Origin: Ulota crispa
Taxonomy: Eukaryota > Streptophyta > Bryopsida > Orthotrichales > Orthotrichaceae
Assembly (NCBI GenBank): GCA_963920765.1
Contig: OY987246.1
Span: 2,606,501 to 2,670,500, forward strand
DNA: 64,000 nt
Direction: 5' to 3'
The notes under the pieces were generated by a model, which made no database searches, had not been told where the DNA came from, and was given only the letters and a program-made list of their open reading frames with translations. Shown in pieces: positions 25,487 to 37,675 of the stretch (its first letter is position 1; each line of letters starts with the position of its first letter). Made by a program: the position numbers and the translations under genes.

Positions 25487-26595
25487 TTGTGTATCTGGTA
25501 GAGTCAGCTGCTACGATGCAAATTTCAAAGCACTAAGTAACCGCCACCCTTACAACATACTCACAAAGCTTTTGCATTGACGAGAAGCAGTGACCCACTT
25601 CTAAAATCTTCATACTAGCAAGCGTAATAATCCGTGTTATGAACAAGATTTTTTTTCACAAAAAAAGTAACAATGAAACAAAATAGGAAGGAATCTAACA
25701 TGAGTAATGTGGAAGCAATAAAATGAAAGAGATGGCACAAAAAGCAATCACTAACCTATAGTCAATGTGGAGCTAGAGGTCATTGCCAAGAGAGAATACA
25801 TCAAATTTTTGTGAAGAAACTTAAAAATTGTTCACAACTAAGGAACTTGAAGTTCATGTTTGTACACATATTTGGCAAGGCCATGATTGGCAAGGCCATG
25901 ATTGGCAAGGCCATGATTGGCAATACCAACATTGAGCCTAAGCTTGCTTTGAAACCTTAAATTGCAAGCATCAGGAGTTTGTGAACAAAAGACTATTTAG
26001 GCGGAATTCAATTTTCATCAATTTGATTCTTGTTTAGATAATCAATCATAATCAAATTTCTCAATTTATGCATAGAAATTAGGGTTAGTGTAACTTTTAC
26101 CGAGCTCAATTTCTTGACAACTCTCTAGTGCATTTCAACAAAAAATTCTTTGTGGCCTTCTTGAGTGTGACCTGAATACAAGTGTAGTGACAAATAAACA
26201 CTCACAACTAAAATTAGCCGCATGCTCACTGTGAAAATTGGCGAACATATTCAAAACTCACAATTATGTTGTGTGGATCATTGGAAGAATAGCGCCGCTT
26301 GTAAGATTAGGACTTCACCCTTGCTGTTAATACACGAGCTTTTCGTTGTCTTTGCTATTTCATTGTCAAGGATTGAAGCACTAATCAAAATACAATTTCA
26401 CTAGAAGAAGCTGACTAGGTTTCTTCAACAACATTGTAAGGAGGCAAAGACACTGGAGCATCGCAAAAAGCCATTACCATCCCGCAACCGTTTGAACTTT
26501 ACAAAGTAACGGGAAAGAACCCGTTTTAGGATTCAGGATAGAAGCTACTCAAAGATACTACAAAAGAAAATGTAAGTAAAGAAGTCGCGCGGTCA
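25487..26595. other. Intergenic with a 15 bp tandem repeat
   Basis: No gene recognised. At about 25873-25924 a 15 bp unit, GGCAAGGCCATGATT, is repeated about 3.4 times without change. Confidence 0.5.
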
Positions 26596-26681
26596 AAGAG
26601 TGTTTGTGAAATTATTGAAACTTTAGGGGTTTTTGTGATAGTACTGCAAACTTTAGGGGTATCCATGAAATTTTCCCTTTT
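26596..26681. repeat. Half of a GGGAAAATTTCATGG foldback element
   Basis: The motifs ACTTTAGGGGTTTTTGTGA and GCAAACTTTAGGGGTATCC, followed by ATGAAATTTTCCC, match one arm of the foldback elements at 45755, 47547 and 51840. The other arm is missing here. Confidence 0.6.
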
Positions 26682-27879
26682 TTTAGTTGCATTTCTAAGG
26701 TGGATTTTTCTCCAAGCTCTAGTGTACTTGAGGTTCATTTTGAAGATATTCCAACACTAGAAAACTCAAGATTGCAGTGGACACCTTTGTACAAAATCTT
26801 GAGTAGAAAATTCATCAACATTCATTTTCAAAATCAAACTTATGATGTTAAAGTTAGACTTCAAAAAAACTTTTATTGAATTTTTTTACTAAAAATATTG
26901 ATTTGATAAGGTTCTATTCAAGTACTTCAAAGTTTTGCAAACCGTTCGCAAATACCCAAATTGGGTCCCATGGGCATTTAGGGGTTAAATCTTTAGAAAA
27001 TACTAATCATACCTTTTCCCTCAAACCTTTACTTTGATGCATTACTTACAATTTGAACATAATTTGCTCAAAAGTGAATAATTATTTCTAAATTGATTTT
27101 GGCTTTGTTAATAACCATTTGAATGTTGTGAAATTGAGCATTTCAAAGTCAACGAAAGGCATCTCAAATAACTTCTTGAAATGCAAAATTTATGCATTAA
27201 CTTATAACTCAAATATTGATTAAAGGTGCACTGATTCAAATCAAGATTTTTTTTCAATAAACAACATGCAAAGTTCGATCACTTTAGTTTTTTTTAATAG
27301 ATTCAATACAATTTTTGTTATTAAATTTGTGTTAAAATTCCTTGAAAGCGTAAGAGCATGTGCAATATATAACCTAAAAATACTAATAGTAAATGATTTT
27401 GTGAAGGACCTTAGTTTGTCATAAAATAATAAAGCAAATCTATCATCTTTGTTGGATGATACATTACATAAATAATATAAACACTCTCAAGATTATCACA
27501 AGATGTTGATACAACACGCAATGGAGAAAAGCAGTAAATCTTGTGATACCTTTTTCCAGATTTTTAATAAATTGTAAATTTCCTTTGCAAATGTTTGTGA
27601 AGGAGATGTTACTTATATAAATTTTATAGTGGGCAACTCTTGAAATTAAAATAAATGATTTCAACAAAGAGATATTTATAAGATTTCTTTTTTGCAACTT
27701 CAAGAATTGTCAAATTTGTCCTTTGAGCTGCACAATGAATAGCTTTAACAAATGGGTTTACTTATTCTTTCCTACTTATAGCTACTTCTATGCTTTGTCC
27801 TAACGTTGTCGATGCTCCGCCTTATCCAAATCAACAGTCTTGTCTAAATCTAAATTTTCCTCCTTCTATTTCAAAAATT
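26682..27879. other. AT-rich intergenic, no gene seen
   Basis: 26955-26988 ends in GGGCATTTAGGGG and TTAA, like the right end of a TTAA element without an identified partner. Otherwise no structure recognised. Confidence 0.45.
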
Positions 27880-28030
27880 AACTAGAAGAAAACTTTGTTG
27901 AAGTCAACATAAAGTACATGAGGTTTTCTTGCTTCTAATGTAGAAATTTGCGTTGAACAACGCAAATTTTTGCGTTAGAAGCAAGAAAACCTCATGTACT
28001 TTATGTTGACTTCAACCAATTTTTTTCTAA
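27880..28030. mobile_element. Perfect-arm hairpin (~150 bp)
   Basis: Arms 27898-27938 and 27975-28015 are perfect 41 bp inverted repeats; beyond them imperfect pairing extends to ACTAGAAGAAAA on the left. The loop contains a second nested hairpin, AAATTTGCGTTG/CAACGCAAATTT. The core resembles that of 24785-24980, so both belong to one small hairpin family. Confidence 0.65.
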
Positions 28031-29231
28031 TGCAAATAAAAATAGGTAAACCATTTTTTATAAATAATACAAAGACAACTAGACGATCAAGAACTAAAAT
28101 TTATGTACTCTTGTCAACTATAACATAAAAAATGTTTGTCTTCTTTACTCTATTTGATACCTTTAGTTTATTGACAAAAGAGACATTTAAACTCAAGTCA
28201 ACACAAGACTTCTCATTATGGTATGATTTTGCAATGATAAGAATTTTGTTGCAATCACGTTTCATGTAAAGATTGAAAATCCTTGCATGGAATAGCTTCC
28301 TTGTTCCTACCGATATTGTAGTATGCAATACAAAATAAAACAAAATTGCCTCATCACAAATCTTATTTGCTTTAACACTTGTTTTCTCCAATTCTTTCTC
28401 TCTGCTATGAAGGGTCCATGACAACTTCTTTTTTTAGAACTTTCCATGTTTTTGTAAAATTCAAACTCTGAAATCTATAAATCTCATGGCTACAAACACA
28501 TCCCTATCCCCTTTCTTTTTGCAAATTTTACAAACATTGCACCAAATTCTTTAGGGAATGCTATTTTATGAGTGGGGATCCATGAGCCTGAGACGTGAAT
28601 TAGGGTTTTTAGTCAAAGTAATAAATTCCAACTATAATTGTGTACATAGGGCCATAGGGCCCTACAATTGTGCATTTTAAACTATCATCTATTGAAAAAC
28701 TTGATGTTTTTTTAATTATTTCATTGATTTTGAGTTGAGAATTTGTTCTTGCTCATAAAATCTTGAATCCCCGCTCATGGCTCACTATTTAACGTTAACC
28801 AAATAGCGTTGTCCCAAATCCTTCTTTACATTCTATCCACTAAATATATAATGTATCATACATCTTTCCAAAGATTTGTTGCTTCTAATTTGGCCCTCCA
28901 ATTATTATCAACTAAAGAATAACCAATTATTGCTAATGAATTAGATGTTCAGTTAAGTTCAAGAGTTGTTTCAATTCATCCTAACTAGCCTTGAAAACAC
29001 TATTTTTAGTGTTTTTCAATTTTTTTTCCTTTTGAATTAATTTAAAAACAAAAAAAAAAGCAATATTAAAAAAAGAGTAAAAAAAACAATTTTTTTAATG
29101 AAAGGAAATTTTTATTGAACTTCAAGACCATCTTGAAGTCTATTTATTGTATTGAAAAAGTGCCAAATTAAAAGCAATAAAGGCAATTACAATCACATCA
29201 AGAAATGTTAAAACACCCACCTTAAACTAGT
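28031..29231. other. AT-rich intergenic; unrecognised minus-strand ORF
   Basis: A 107-codon open frame lies at 28101-28424 (-). I recognise no motif in it. Its base composition is like the surroundings and it has no evident neighbouring exons, so I do not call a gene. Confidence 0.4.
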
Positions 29232-29235
29232 TTAA

Positions 29236-30162
29236 CCCCTAAAGGATCATTGTCCTTTTGGGGGACAAATGGGATTTTAGGCATGTACTAATGGCTAAAC
29301 TACTTTGCATAAATTTTTGAAACTTTTATCAAAGATGGGAAATTCAAAGATCTGCATGGGCATCTAATTTTATCTTCATTCCGACATGTACAGAAGAAGT
29401 TATGCACAAATTTCTAAAAAACAAGGAAGGGCGGGCAACCAAAATTATTTTAAAATTTTCATTTTTAGAAAATGAAAATATGAAATTGGATCTTTAGATT
29501 TATACATTTATGAGGAGCTTTGAATCATTCAATTTTGATGTATGAGTGAAAAGTTTTAGTTTGTGGGTAGGTATGGGACTCCCATACCTCCATTCCTTTT
29601 GCCTTTAGTGTTTTACCTTTTTGAGCACTTTGTGATTTTTTTTTTACTTCTTTTTTTTCCAATTTATAGTAGACTAAGATTCCTTGGTTTTCACCATTTG
29701 GATCAAAGTAATTCATATTTCTGAGTTCTACATAAATCCTCCATTTTTGCCTAATATATATGCAAATTTCATGACCATTCGGCATTGCAAGATTCTACGA
29801 AGTATAATTCAAACCTCCAATTCATTTGGAAATTCTCACACATACCTAACTTAGTCTTCTACATGGAAAAAATAAACCTCCACTTTGCATAGAGCATTTT
29901 TTTTATATAGGAGATGTCAAAGGCTTTTGAAATTTTTGGGCAGTACGGATTTTTTCTTCTTTTTCACTTCAAATGTCAATATTTCACTCCTCTACATCTA
30001 GAATGAGCTGATTTTTTCTCCACAAGTACTTCCCATAGTCTAGGTCAAGATCCTATGGTTGGATTTCCAAAAAAAAACTTTTTTCCTACCTTTGTACTCA
30101 TTCCCCCAAAAGTGGCAGTTGTCAATAACTTTCATAGAAAAAAGGGCTTGATCCTTTAGGGG
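29236..30162. mobile_element. TTAA-flanked element, CCCCTAAAGG family, copy 1 (927 bp)
   Basis: TTAA at 29232-29235 and 30163-30166. The left end CCCCTAAAGGATCA and the right end TGATCCTTTAGGGG are perfect inverted repeats of 14 bp. The right third matches, inverted, the left part of 58577-59616, including GGGGGAATGAGTA and CATAGGATCTTG. No transposase ORF. A short minus-strand ORF at 29525-29785 is unremarkable. Confidence 0.75.
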
Positions 30163-30166
30163 TTAA

Positions 30167-31255
30167 CACAAAGTAGAAAGTCATTATAAAATCTTTTGCA
30201 TTAAAAAACAACATTATAATCAAAGAACTAATTAAATTAAAATAGCTCATAAATCACTTGTAAAAGGAAGGCAACATTACAAATGACATTCTAGCAACAA
30301 AGCACCTGTCAAATTAGACACAAAAAATATGAAAACCACACTAACAAGTTCATGACCATTGGCAAGTACAACCCACTTTAAGTAATATAAAACAATATTC
30401 AAAAGACCAAAGTGACATTTACATTTTCAAAACAACATAAAATAACTACAACAACTTCTAAGTGACAAAAACAACATCTACATATTAAAAAAAATATTGC
30501 ATGCTCTTTATAACATCATGGATTCCCAAAAAAACATTAACTTTTAAATTTGATCCTAACCTCCAAGACAACAACTGGATCTTCAAAACAATATGATTTT
30601 TTTTGAAAACAACATTCAAAACATTCAAAAACTCTCTAAACTCCAAAATATAAATTACAATTCTAAATGAACACCTAGAATTTTACAATACATTTGAAAC
30701 TTCTAAAGAATATCCAAAAATCCAAAACAAGAACCAAAATTTCTTTACAACACTCAAATCTAGTAGACATTTTGTAAAACAACAAAAAAACATTTCAAAC
30801 TACAAATCCACAAAAACAACTCTAGTGTAAACACAACTAAGGAGAAAAACTTATACTACACAACAAGACAATACTTTCACAAAAAACAACAAAATTGTAG
30901 CATTTGGGGATTAAGCACCAACAATTTTAAAGTGCAACAATACAATACAGCAACAAGAGAGTGAGTAACAATAAAAACAAGAACATGGCAAATTGGAACC
31001 AAGTAACAATAAAAAAAATAGAAATGGAGCAAAGGAAAAGCAAGAATGGCATGTGGAGTAAAAAGAACGAGGCAAATTATGGAGCTTTAAAGGAGTAATT
31101 ATGCAAGGTGGTGCAATAGCAAGAGTAGACCAATCCATGAGAAACAAAAAGAGTAAATATATGCATGAACAATACAAAGGAGAGGAAGAATACAAAACAT
31201 GGGAGAAAAGAATTAAAAGCAACAACTTAGAGGCAAAGTAGGTTAGAGTGTAACA
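30167..31255. repeat. A/C-rich, T- and G-poor tract
   Basis: About 1.1 kb in which the plus strand is mostly A and C, with many AACAAC, ACAAAA and CAACAT words. No exact tandem unit is visible. It borders the TTAA element on one side and the G-rich minisatellite on the other. No gene seen; the minus-strand ORF at 31225-30911 is a composition artefact. Confidence 0.6.
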
Positions 31256-31339
31256 TTAACAAAAAAAAAAAAAGGTTGTGGTATGCCTCTTTTGACTTGT
31301 GGTCGTTTGGTAAATTGCAACCATGTTACCTGAGGATTG

Positions 31340-31550
31340 GGGCATGGGAGGGGGGTGGGATGGGAGGGGGGTGGATGGGGGGAGGGGGGTGGATGGGGGG
31401 AGGGGGGTGGATGGGGGAGGGGGAGGGGGGTGGATGCGGGGAGGGGGTGATGGCGGGGAGGGGGGGTGGATGGCGGGGAGGGGGGGTGGATGGGGGGAGG
31501 GGTGGTGGATGGGGGAGGGGGGTGGATGGGGGGAGGGGGGTGATGGGGTA
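31340..31550 (+). repeat. G-rich minisatellite (GGATGGGGGGAGGGGGGT)
   Basis: About a dozen imperfect copies of a 15-20 bp unit such as TGGATGGGGGGAGGGGGG. All G runs are on the plus strand, with many runs of four to six, so the strand could fold into G-quadruplexes. Gly- or Pro-rich open frames across it are artefacts. Confidence 0.85.
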
Positions 31551-31720
31551 TGGATGTGCTCAAACTTGCATTTACCTTGGTAAATGGGTTTACATGACTC
31601 GTAGGGTCACAAAAAAACAAAGTAGTTAAAAGCATTGCAAATTACAAGAGGTAGATGATCATGATTGAGAGAGATCAACAATTGAGCATGGAGAATCCTA
31701 AACAAGATTGGCTAAAATTT

Positions 31721-32263
31721 TAGGGAAATATGTGCATACCCGGGGCTTGATACATGTACACCCGCAATTTGATATATGTACACTAGCTGTTTGATATATG
31801 CACACCTACCATTTGATATATGCACACCTACCATTTGATATATGCACACTTGCAATTTGATATATGCACACCTGTGGTTTGATATATGCACACCCGTAGT
31901 TTGATATATGCACACCTAGGAGGAGGGTAAATTTACATTTTTACAATCAATTTCGATTTGGATTTAGAAACCATGATTTAGTATAGAACCGTAAAAAAGG
32001 TTATAGTCAAACAACATCTAATGAAAATGCTTAACTTTTTTTACAAACAAGAATAAATGTAAGAATTTGTCCCCTACCTAAGCTTTTCCATTGGATGTTG
32101 TTCAATTTTTACCTTCTTTGTGATTCTAGACTAAATCAAGGTCTCTAAATCTAAATCTGAATTCAAACTTTTCAAATGCAGCTTTTTGATGGTAAAAATG
32201 TAAAATTTACCCCCCCTCTAAGTGTGCATATATCAAACCCCAAGTATGCACATATCAATTTCC
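31721..32263. mobile_element. Foldback element, GGGAATTGATATRTGCACA family, copy b
   Basis: The interior (GGATTTAGAAACCATGATTT ... AAATCAAGGTCTCTAAATC and flanks) matches copy a at 11433-11844. The right end is TGCACATATCAATTTCC; the left end is a shortened AGGGAAATATGTGCATAC. AAAATTT lies on both sides and may be the target duplication. Just inside the left end, 31739-31915, a 22 bp piece of the terminal motif (TTTGATATATGCACACC plus 5 variable bases) is tandemly repeated about eight times. Confidence 0.7.
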
Positions 32264-32805
32264 AAAATTTAACTCTCAATGGTATGATAAAATGAGATTT
32301 GCCAACACTCTTAAGATGCCCTCTAAGATTTGTATGCAAATTGTTCAATATTGTATATTTTCCACCTTTTCTATTGTGCAAAGGCGTTTTTTGCAAATTA
32401 AATCTTATTTGATTGTTTCCCTTCTCTTCTATTGTATTTTTTGATTGCTATGCCTAAACTATATTATTTTAATTGGAATTTGATGATTCTAACTTATTAA
32501 TCTAGAACTAAAAGTTGGTTTTCTCTAGTCATTGGTAGTGAACATTGGTTACAAATGTTGGTTTATATTAGGTATTCGAATTATGGGTATTTATCTAAAC
32601 TAGATTTTAGATAATTGTTGTGAAACTTGACTCCCATAGTTCATATTTACCTATTCAATGAAAATACTAAGCAAATATCTTGGCATCCATGAATTGTTTT
32701 GTGTCCAATCCAAAATTGACCTTTACAAAATTTTAATTGTTATTTTTAAATATTTGCAATCCTTGAAAAGTTGTTGGTTAAGTTTACAATCTTCTTGAAA
32801 GTCTA

Positions 32806-33221
32806 CACTAAGGTAGTCGGTTCTAAAACCGTTCGGTCATTTTAAATTGCCCATGTGGACATTGGAGATATGGACATGAGGTGGTTCTTAAATTGTCCTC
32901 TTACGGTCATTGAATGCATGAAAGAAAAGGTGTTTTTAATTACAAGAGCCAAACATTATCCTTGCTTTTCCAAATCTCTTCACAACTTACAAAAAAACAG
33001 TTCTTGGAAGGTCTAGGGTCATAAATAGGGACCTATGACACATGCACTTTGAAAATTCATAAGTAATTCAAATATGCTTCAAAAAATATGAAACGACTTT
33101 TGTTACATTCTGCATTTCTCTTTGTCTAAAAAAGTGAACTAAAAGTCCTCCATCCACAAAAAACCAAGAAAAAGGGGAATGAGCCCTTAGATGGTCAGTT
33201 TTCAAGCCGACTACCTTAGTG
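32806..33221. mobile_element. Inverted-repeat element with CACTA...TAGTG ends (416 bp)
   Basis: CACTAAGGTAGTCGG at the left is inverted exactly as CCGACTACCTTAGTG at the right, and TTCTAAAAC continues with partial pairing. The ends suggest a non-autonomous CACTA element. The flanking triplets CTA and ACA do not match, so the target duplication is not confirmed. No ORF. Confidence 0.6.
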
Positions 33222-34724
33222 ACAACAAAGTTTATGAGAACTAAGGTATGATAGTTTAGTTCTCAAACATTACTTTTCTATTAGCATCACATGGCAACCT
33301 CAATTTATGATAAATATTGTTGGGTTATTCCAAAATTCAATTACTTTACAATTCCAATGCTTTTTCAAATGAGAAGGAAAGAATAAAGACCTTTCAAACA
33401 AACATACTTTTCAAGGTGAAAAAAGGAAATATAACCTTGTAATTATTTGGTTCACATTTAAATCAAATGATACATGAAGGGCTTAATGGGCAAAATGAAG
33501 GTTTTCTTTGGATATGTTGGGCATCTTGGTGCCTTGGATAGATAACGAAATTTATATTTTGATGATTATGTGATTTTTGGGTAAAAAGAGAGAAAAATGT
33601 ATCATAATAATAGAGAGATTTTGTGACCATTATAGTACTATGTTGCACATGCCTCAATAGTCCTTAGTCACACCATTGATCACTTAAATTTGTAGAAATA
33701 ATAAATTATTGACTTGTCTACTATGCTACCAAACTATCTGATCCGAAGTATTATTCCTATGATGATACAGAAAGAAGAATAATCACTAAAATTTAATTTG
33801 ATTTTTTGTTAATTTATAATATAATAAAAATCACTTTGGCACAACAAAAAGCAAACTTCAAGAGTTTATGAAGAGTTGGTTCTTGAATGACAAATCTAGA
33901 ATGGATAACTACACAAGTTGTTCTGTTTCAAAGTACCTTTGTTCTTGTTTGCATATACTTGTTTGTATTTGAAAAAGGATAATACTGAGCCCACTAGCAC
34001 ACCTAGATGAGAACACAGCTTTCTAGGTTGGAGTGGTCAAAAAAATGAAGTTCAGAGCCTTGAATGCATTCACAAGGTGTTTCTATACAAAGGAGGTGGA
34101 AGTTGTGAATTGGCTTGCAATCTTTGATGTTTGAACTAGCACAAAATTCTTTGAAGTATTATAACCAAACATAAACTAATTGATCATGATGGATAAGCAA
34201 TACCTAAACTAACACTGTAGGAATGTTAGATTTGTTCTATTTTGAAGTACTAAACACGCTAGGTTATATGGATTCCAATGAGATACTATACAAAGCGTGT
34301 TTTCAACAAAACTATTATCATTATCACTAATTTATTTAGGAATATATATGTGTCTTGCATATGTGCAGGGCTATTATTACTTCGAGAGCCCTGCAAAAGG
34401 TAAGAGCACATCATCTTTTGCAAAACGTCGGTATGAAGATAGGCCCACCCTTCAAATTGGAAAACTGACAACCTCTGAGAGTTCATGGGCCAAAATCAAA
34501 TATTCTATGAAGCTTTATTGAAGATTCTAAAGCAACACTCTATTCCTTCCTGATTCTCTTTCAAGTCAATCTAGATGGAATCGGACTTTTGTCGTCATCG
34601 CCAATAAGAAAAAAGCCAAATAAATGAAGACTGGTACTTAATGGTACCATATATCGGAATGGCAAAACTAAATTGCCCCACCAAGGTACCAGAAGGGTTT
34701 TTGGTTAGCGGATACGTGCCTCAA
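33222..34724. other. AT-rich intergenic, no gene seen
   Basis: This is the downstream side of the At5g43822-like gene. A 74-codon frame at 34297-34521 has no recognisable motif. No other structure seen. Confidence 0.45.
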
Positions 34725-37012
34725 TCACCAAACATCACCAGCAGCAACGACTTCAAAAATACGTTTTACTGTCACAAGCACAGAACAGTTTATTGTCAAT
34801 AAAGGTAAGTCTGCTTAGTCGAATACCGGAGAAAGGACAAATGAACACATGCAGAAAACTTTAAAACCCAAGCACTGGACAAATGATTATGTTTAGATGT
34901 TCAGTGGGCTAAACGTGAGCACATAGACAAGGCAGGTGCAGGTGAGTGTGATGACAAACCTTCATCCGGAGGCAGATTTGGTTGGTCTTTAAGCACTGCT
35001 TGCAAAGCGGAGACGTCGTCACTCCTGGTGGACAGAGAAGGCTTTGATTAATTTCCATGTTCACAATATATTCAAGGGGTGCTCATTTTGATTGGCTGTG
35101 CCAGATGAGGTACGGGTGAACAACGAATTTGATTGAACTGCAAATCGTAACAGCAACGCATTAATCATTCGTTCTACCTTGAGAGATTGGTTGGATTACA
35201 AACCACCTAACACATCTATAGTGTTGAAAGAAAACAACCAGAAAATTTTCCATCATTAGTACGAAAGAGGAAAACAGATATTACCTGGACTCGTAAGACA
35301 GCGATGAAATTATTGCAAGCTTCAACTTGTGCCTGAGTGTACAGTTACAACTCATTTGTGAGTCTCATGGTTATTCTGCAAATGTCACTAGTGGTAGTCA
35401 CACCTTCTGCAAGAATGAAACTTCTATGAAGGATAAGAAGTAGTGGAGTGGAAATAGGAGTCAATAAGAGCACTTCTCCATGAAGGAGTGAGTGACTCCC
35501 TTTTGTGGGAGGTGGAGAGTGGAGAATGACTTTACCTCAATGGGGTAAGAAAGCAAGTTAAATTCACACACTCAATTGAGGTCACAACTACAAGAAGGGT
35601 GAAAACAAGAAGAGCAACATAAAAGAGACACATGCATCCATCAAAACTTCACATGCTAAAAATTCTTCACGCCCATTCTTCTCCTCTAGACTTTAAAAGT
35701 GAAGAGAAAAATTTCTTGTTCTTCAAAGAAGAGGGCCTCCGCAAATCAAGGAGAGAATGCCACGTCTCCATTCTCTGAGAAAGGGGTGAAGAAGGTGTGA
35801 CTACCCCTGTTCCACGTGGCGAATGAAGAACCAGAAGATGCTAGAAATGACAGGAGACTTACTCGTCACGATGCATAATGTAAAGATCATGAAGGCCTTG
35901 AAGGCAATCGTTCAAACTTGGTCTCGGCCCCACCCTTTGCTCAGATTGTTGTACTGTTATTTTCTCAGCCTTCAATAGCCCCGTTCCATCTCGCCATAGC
36001 TTCTCAAACGACTTAACAATCTTCTCCAGCTCAACACTGAGACATCCAGCCCACAGAAATAACCAGTTTTCAGTCGCAATAGACGAAGTAGTTGCAACAA
36101 TGACAAGCATGACAAATAGCTCTTGTTTTCATCTGAGATGTCAGGTTACAGACTCTGAGCCGGTACAAAGAATGTTTCTTGCAATGCCTGAACTATACTT
36201 TCTCCTGACGATTCTAGGTCTAGTCTAGTTGAACTCCCAACATATACGAGATTCACGTGGAGGCGAACGAAGGTTTCTCACATAGTGGAATGCATCGAGC
36301 GCAATATGAGTTCCAGTTGTTCAATTTGCATTGCTGGCAAAGCTTGTACGATAGACGTCATATTCTCCATGATGCCATAATTCTTTGCTTCCAGGAGTAC
36401 CTGAAAGCAGCATTTAGAAGATTATCATACTCAGCTTTGTAATTCAATTCACGTGCGGGTGTTCAACACGTAGATTTCACACTAGTCTGTACTCTGTCAG
36501 CGAGTTCAATGAATGTCACACATCACCAAAAAGAGAGATCAATCAGACTTGAAAGATATACTGGCAGTGTTAGAATTAGCATTCTGCCGCTACAAAAATC
36601 CTCTAAATCCAGCTCTATCTCAGTTACCAAAAAGAGATAGAGATTTCTTCAAAACAACAACTCCTGAATTTTAAAAACAAAATTTCTAAGAAAAACTGAA
36701 TTTATTATTTGTACATGAATCAAAATTTTAAGGCTTAGGGAAGTATAAGAGCAACTGACGAAATCTGAAAGCTGCAACATAGTGATTTCTTTGTTATTGA
36801 CCGTGATAAAACACATTTAACAATAGGGCAATCAAAAATAAAATCCAACCACAAGAGAAAACAATGAGAAATGAGAGTACCGGCAATCTCTCGAGAATAG
36901 CACCAGCATTGGCGAACTGTTTCAAAAGTCGGGACTGCAGATCCTCCCAAGAGTTGTGATGATCCAAAGCCCGACGGTACCTCTGCTCAAATTTCTTCAC
37001 CAAGCGCTCCAT
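34725..37012 (-). CDS. Uncharacterised plant protein, At5g43822-like (six exons)
   Basis: Exons, in transcript order: 37012-36881, 36400-36282, 36036-35863, 35332-35285, 35024-34960, 34768-34725. All five introns have GT-AG ends and phases fit throughout, giving 193 residues. The start is MERLVKKFEQRYRRAL; the end is VVAAGDVW. The protein is helical and charged, with no membrane segment. Recognisable blocks are DLQSRLLKQFANA, LEAKNYGIM, QRVGPRPSLNDCLQGLHDLYIMHRDEH and ALQAVLKDQPNLPPDE. Their order and spacing match my memory of the small conserved plant protein listed as uncharacterised At5g43822, which is similar in length; its function is unknown to me. An acceptor (CAG at 37054-37052) 39 bases before the ATG implies a spliced 5' leader. 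Codon use is AT-leaning. The family name is less certain than the gene structure. Confidence 0.8.
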
Positions 37013-37433
37013 CTCATGCGCATAGTAGCCACCTCACAATAACAGCCGAATCTGAAAAGACAAAAGCCTACCTTGAGATAACACAAATCAACAACAAAAA
37101 AACACCAGAGGAATAAAATATTCCTCTCACAACCTAGGTCATCAGAAACCGCAACACTATTGCATCCAACATTTAGAGCAATAAAATGGACGACAACCTA
37201 ATTAGCTCCTGACTCGCAGAGTTTACAATTTCCTTCCATGGTCCCCTGAATTCGTTACCAGATCAATCAAACCCTAGAATTCCCACTGGTAGCATATCCA
37301 GAATTGGCCACACTCAATCTGAGATTTTACGTCTTGTTTCCATAGCATGATCATTTCGTGAAACCTCTGTCTTCCATAGAAACGCAGATTCAAGAAAATC
37401 GCCACAAAGAGAAACCTCAAGTTGTAAACATAC

Positions 37434-37508
37434 CTGGAAACGACTGAAATCGGAAGCGAATTTCTTCCTATCCAAGCGCACCCCTGCAAACAGGAAGGCT
37501 GGATCCAT
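37434..37508 (-). other. Upstream exon with uORF, resembling RH57/DDX52 N-terminus
   Basis: An ATG at 37508 opens 25 codons ending exactly at a good donor, CCAG|GTATGT (exon end 37434). The peptide contains LFAGVRLDRKKF and DFSRFQ. This resembles the N-terminus of DEAD-box helicases of the RH57 / DDX52 (Rok1) type. No helicase motifs follow. Joined to the acceptor at 37052, the frame reads five more codons and stops (TGA) eight codons before the ATG of the At5g43822-like gene. It would then be an upstream ORF in that gene's leader. The helicase resemblance is from memory of the family and needs a search. Confidence 0.4.
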
Positions 37509-37675
37509 TGCTGAGGCAACGCTGAGATATGCCCTGCCAGGAGAACTCGCACTCGGAAATCTGCGTCACACGCCTTCTGAAGAGTATTGGAATTCGATAA
37601 ACCCTTGAAACGAAGTGCACCTCGGGACACTGCTTGTGTTTTCAGGCGAGAGCTTGATGCAGGAAGGCTTGGTGG

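Noticed and set aside
24531..26988. A 2.4 kb TTAA element joining the ends at 24531 and 26985
   Set aside because: The terminal repeats match too poorly (about 7 of 9 bases), and the contents look like unrelated relics.
31243..31635. Pro-rich and Gly-rich ORFs
   Set aside because: Translation of the G-rich minisatellite; no start context or domain.
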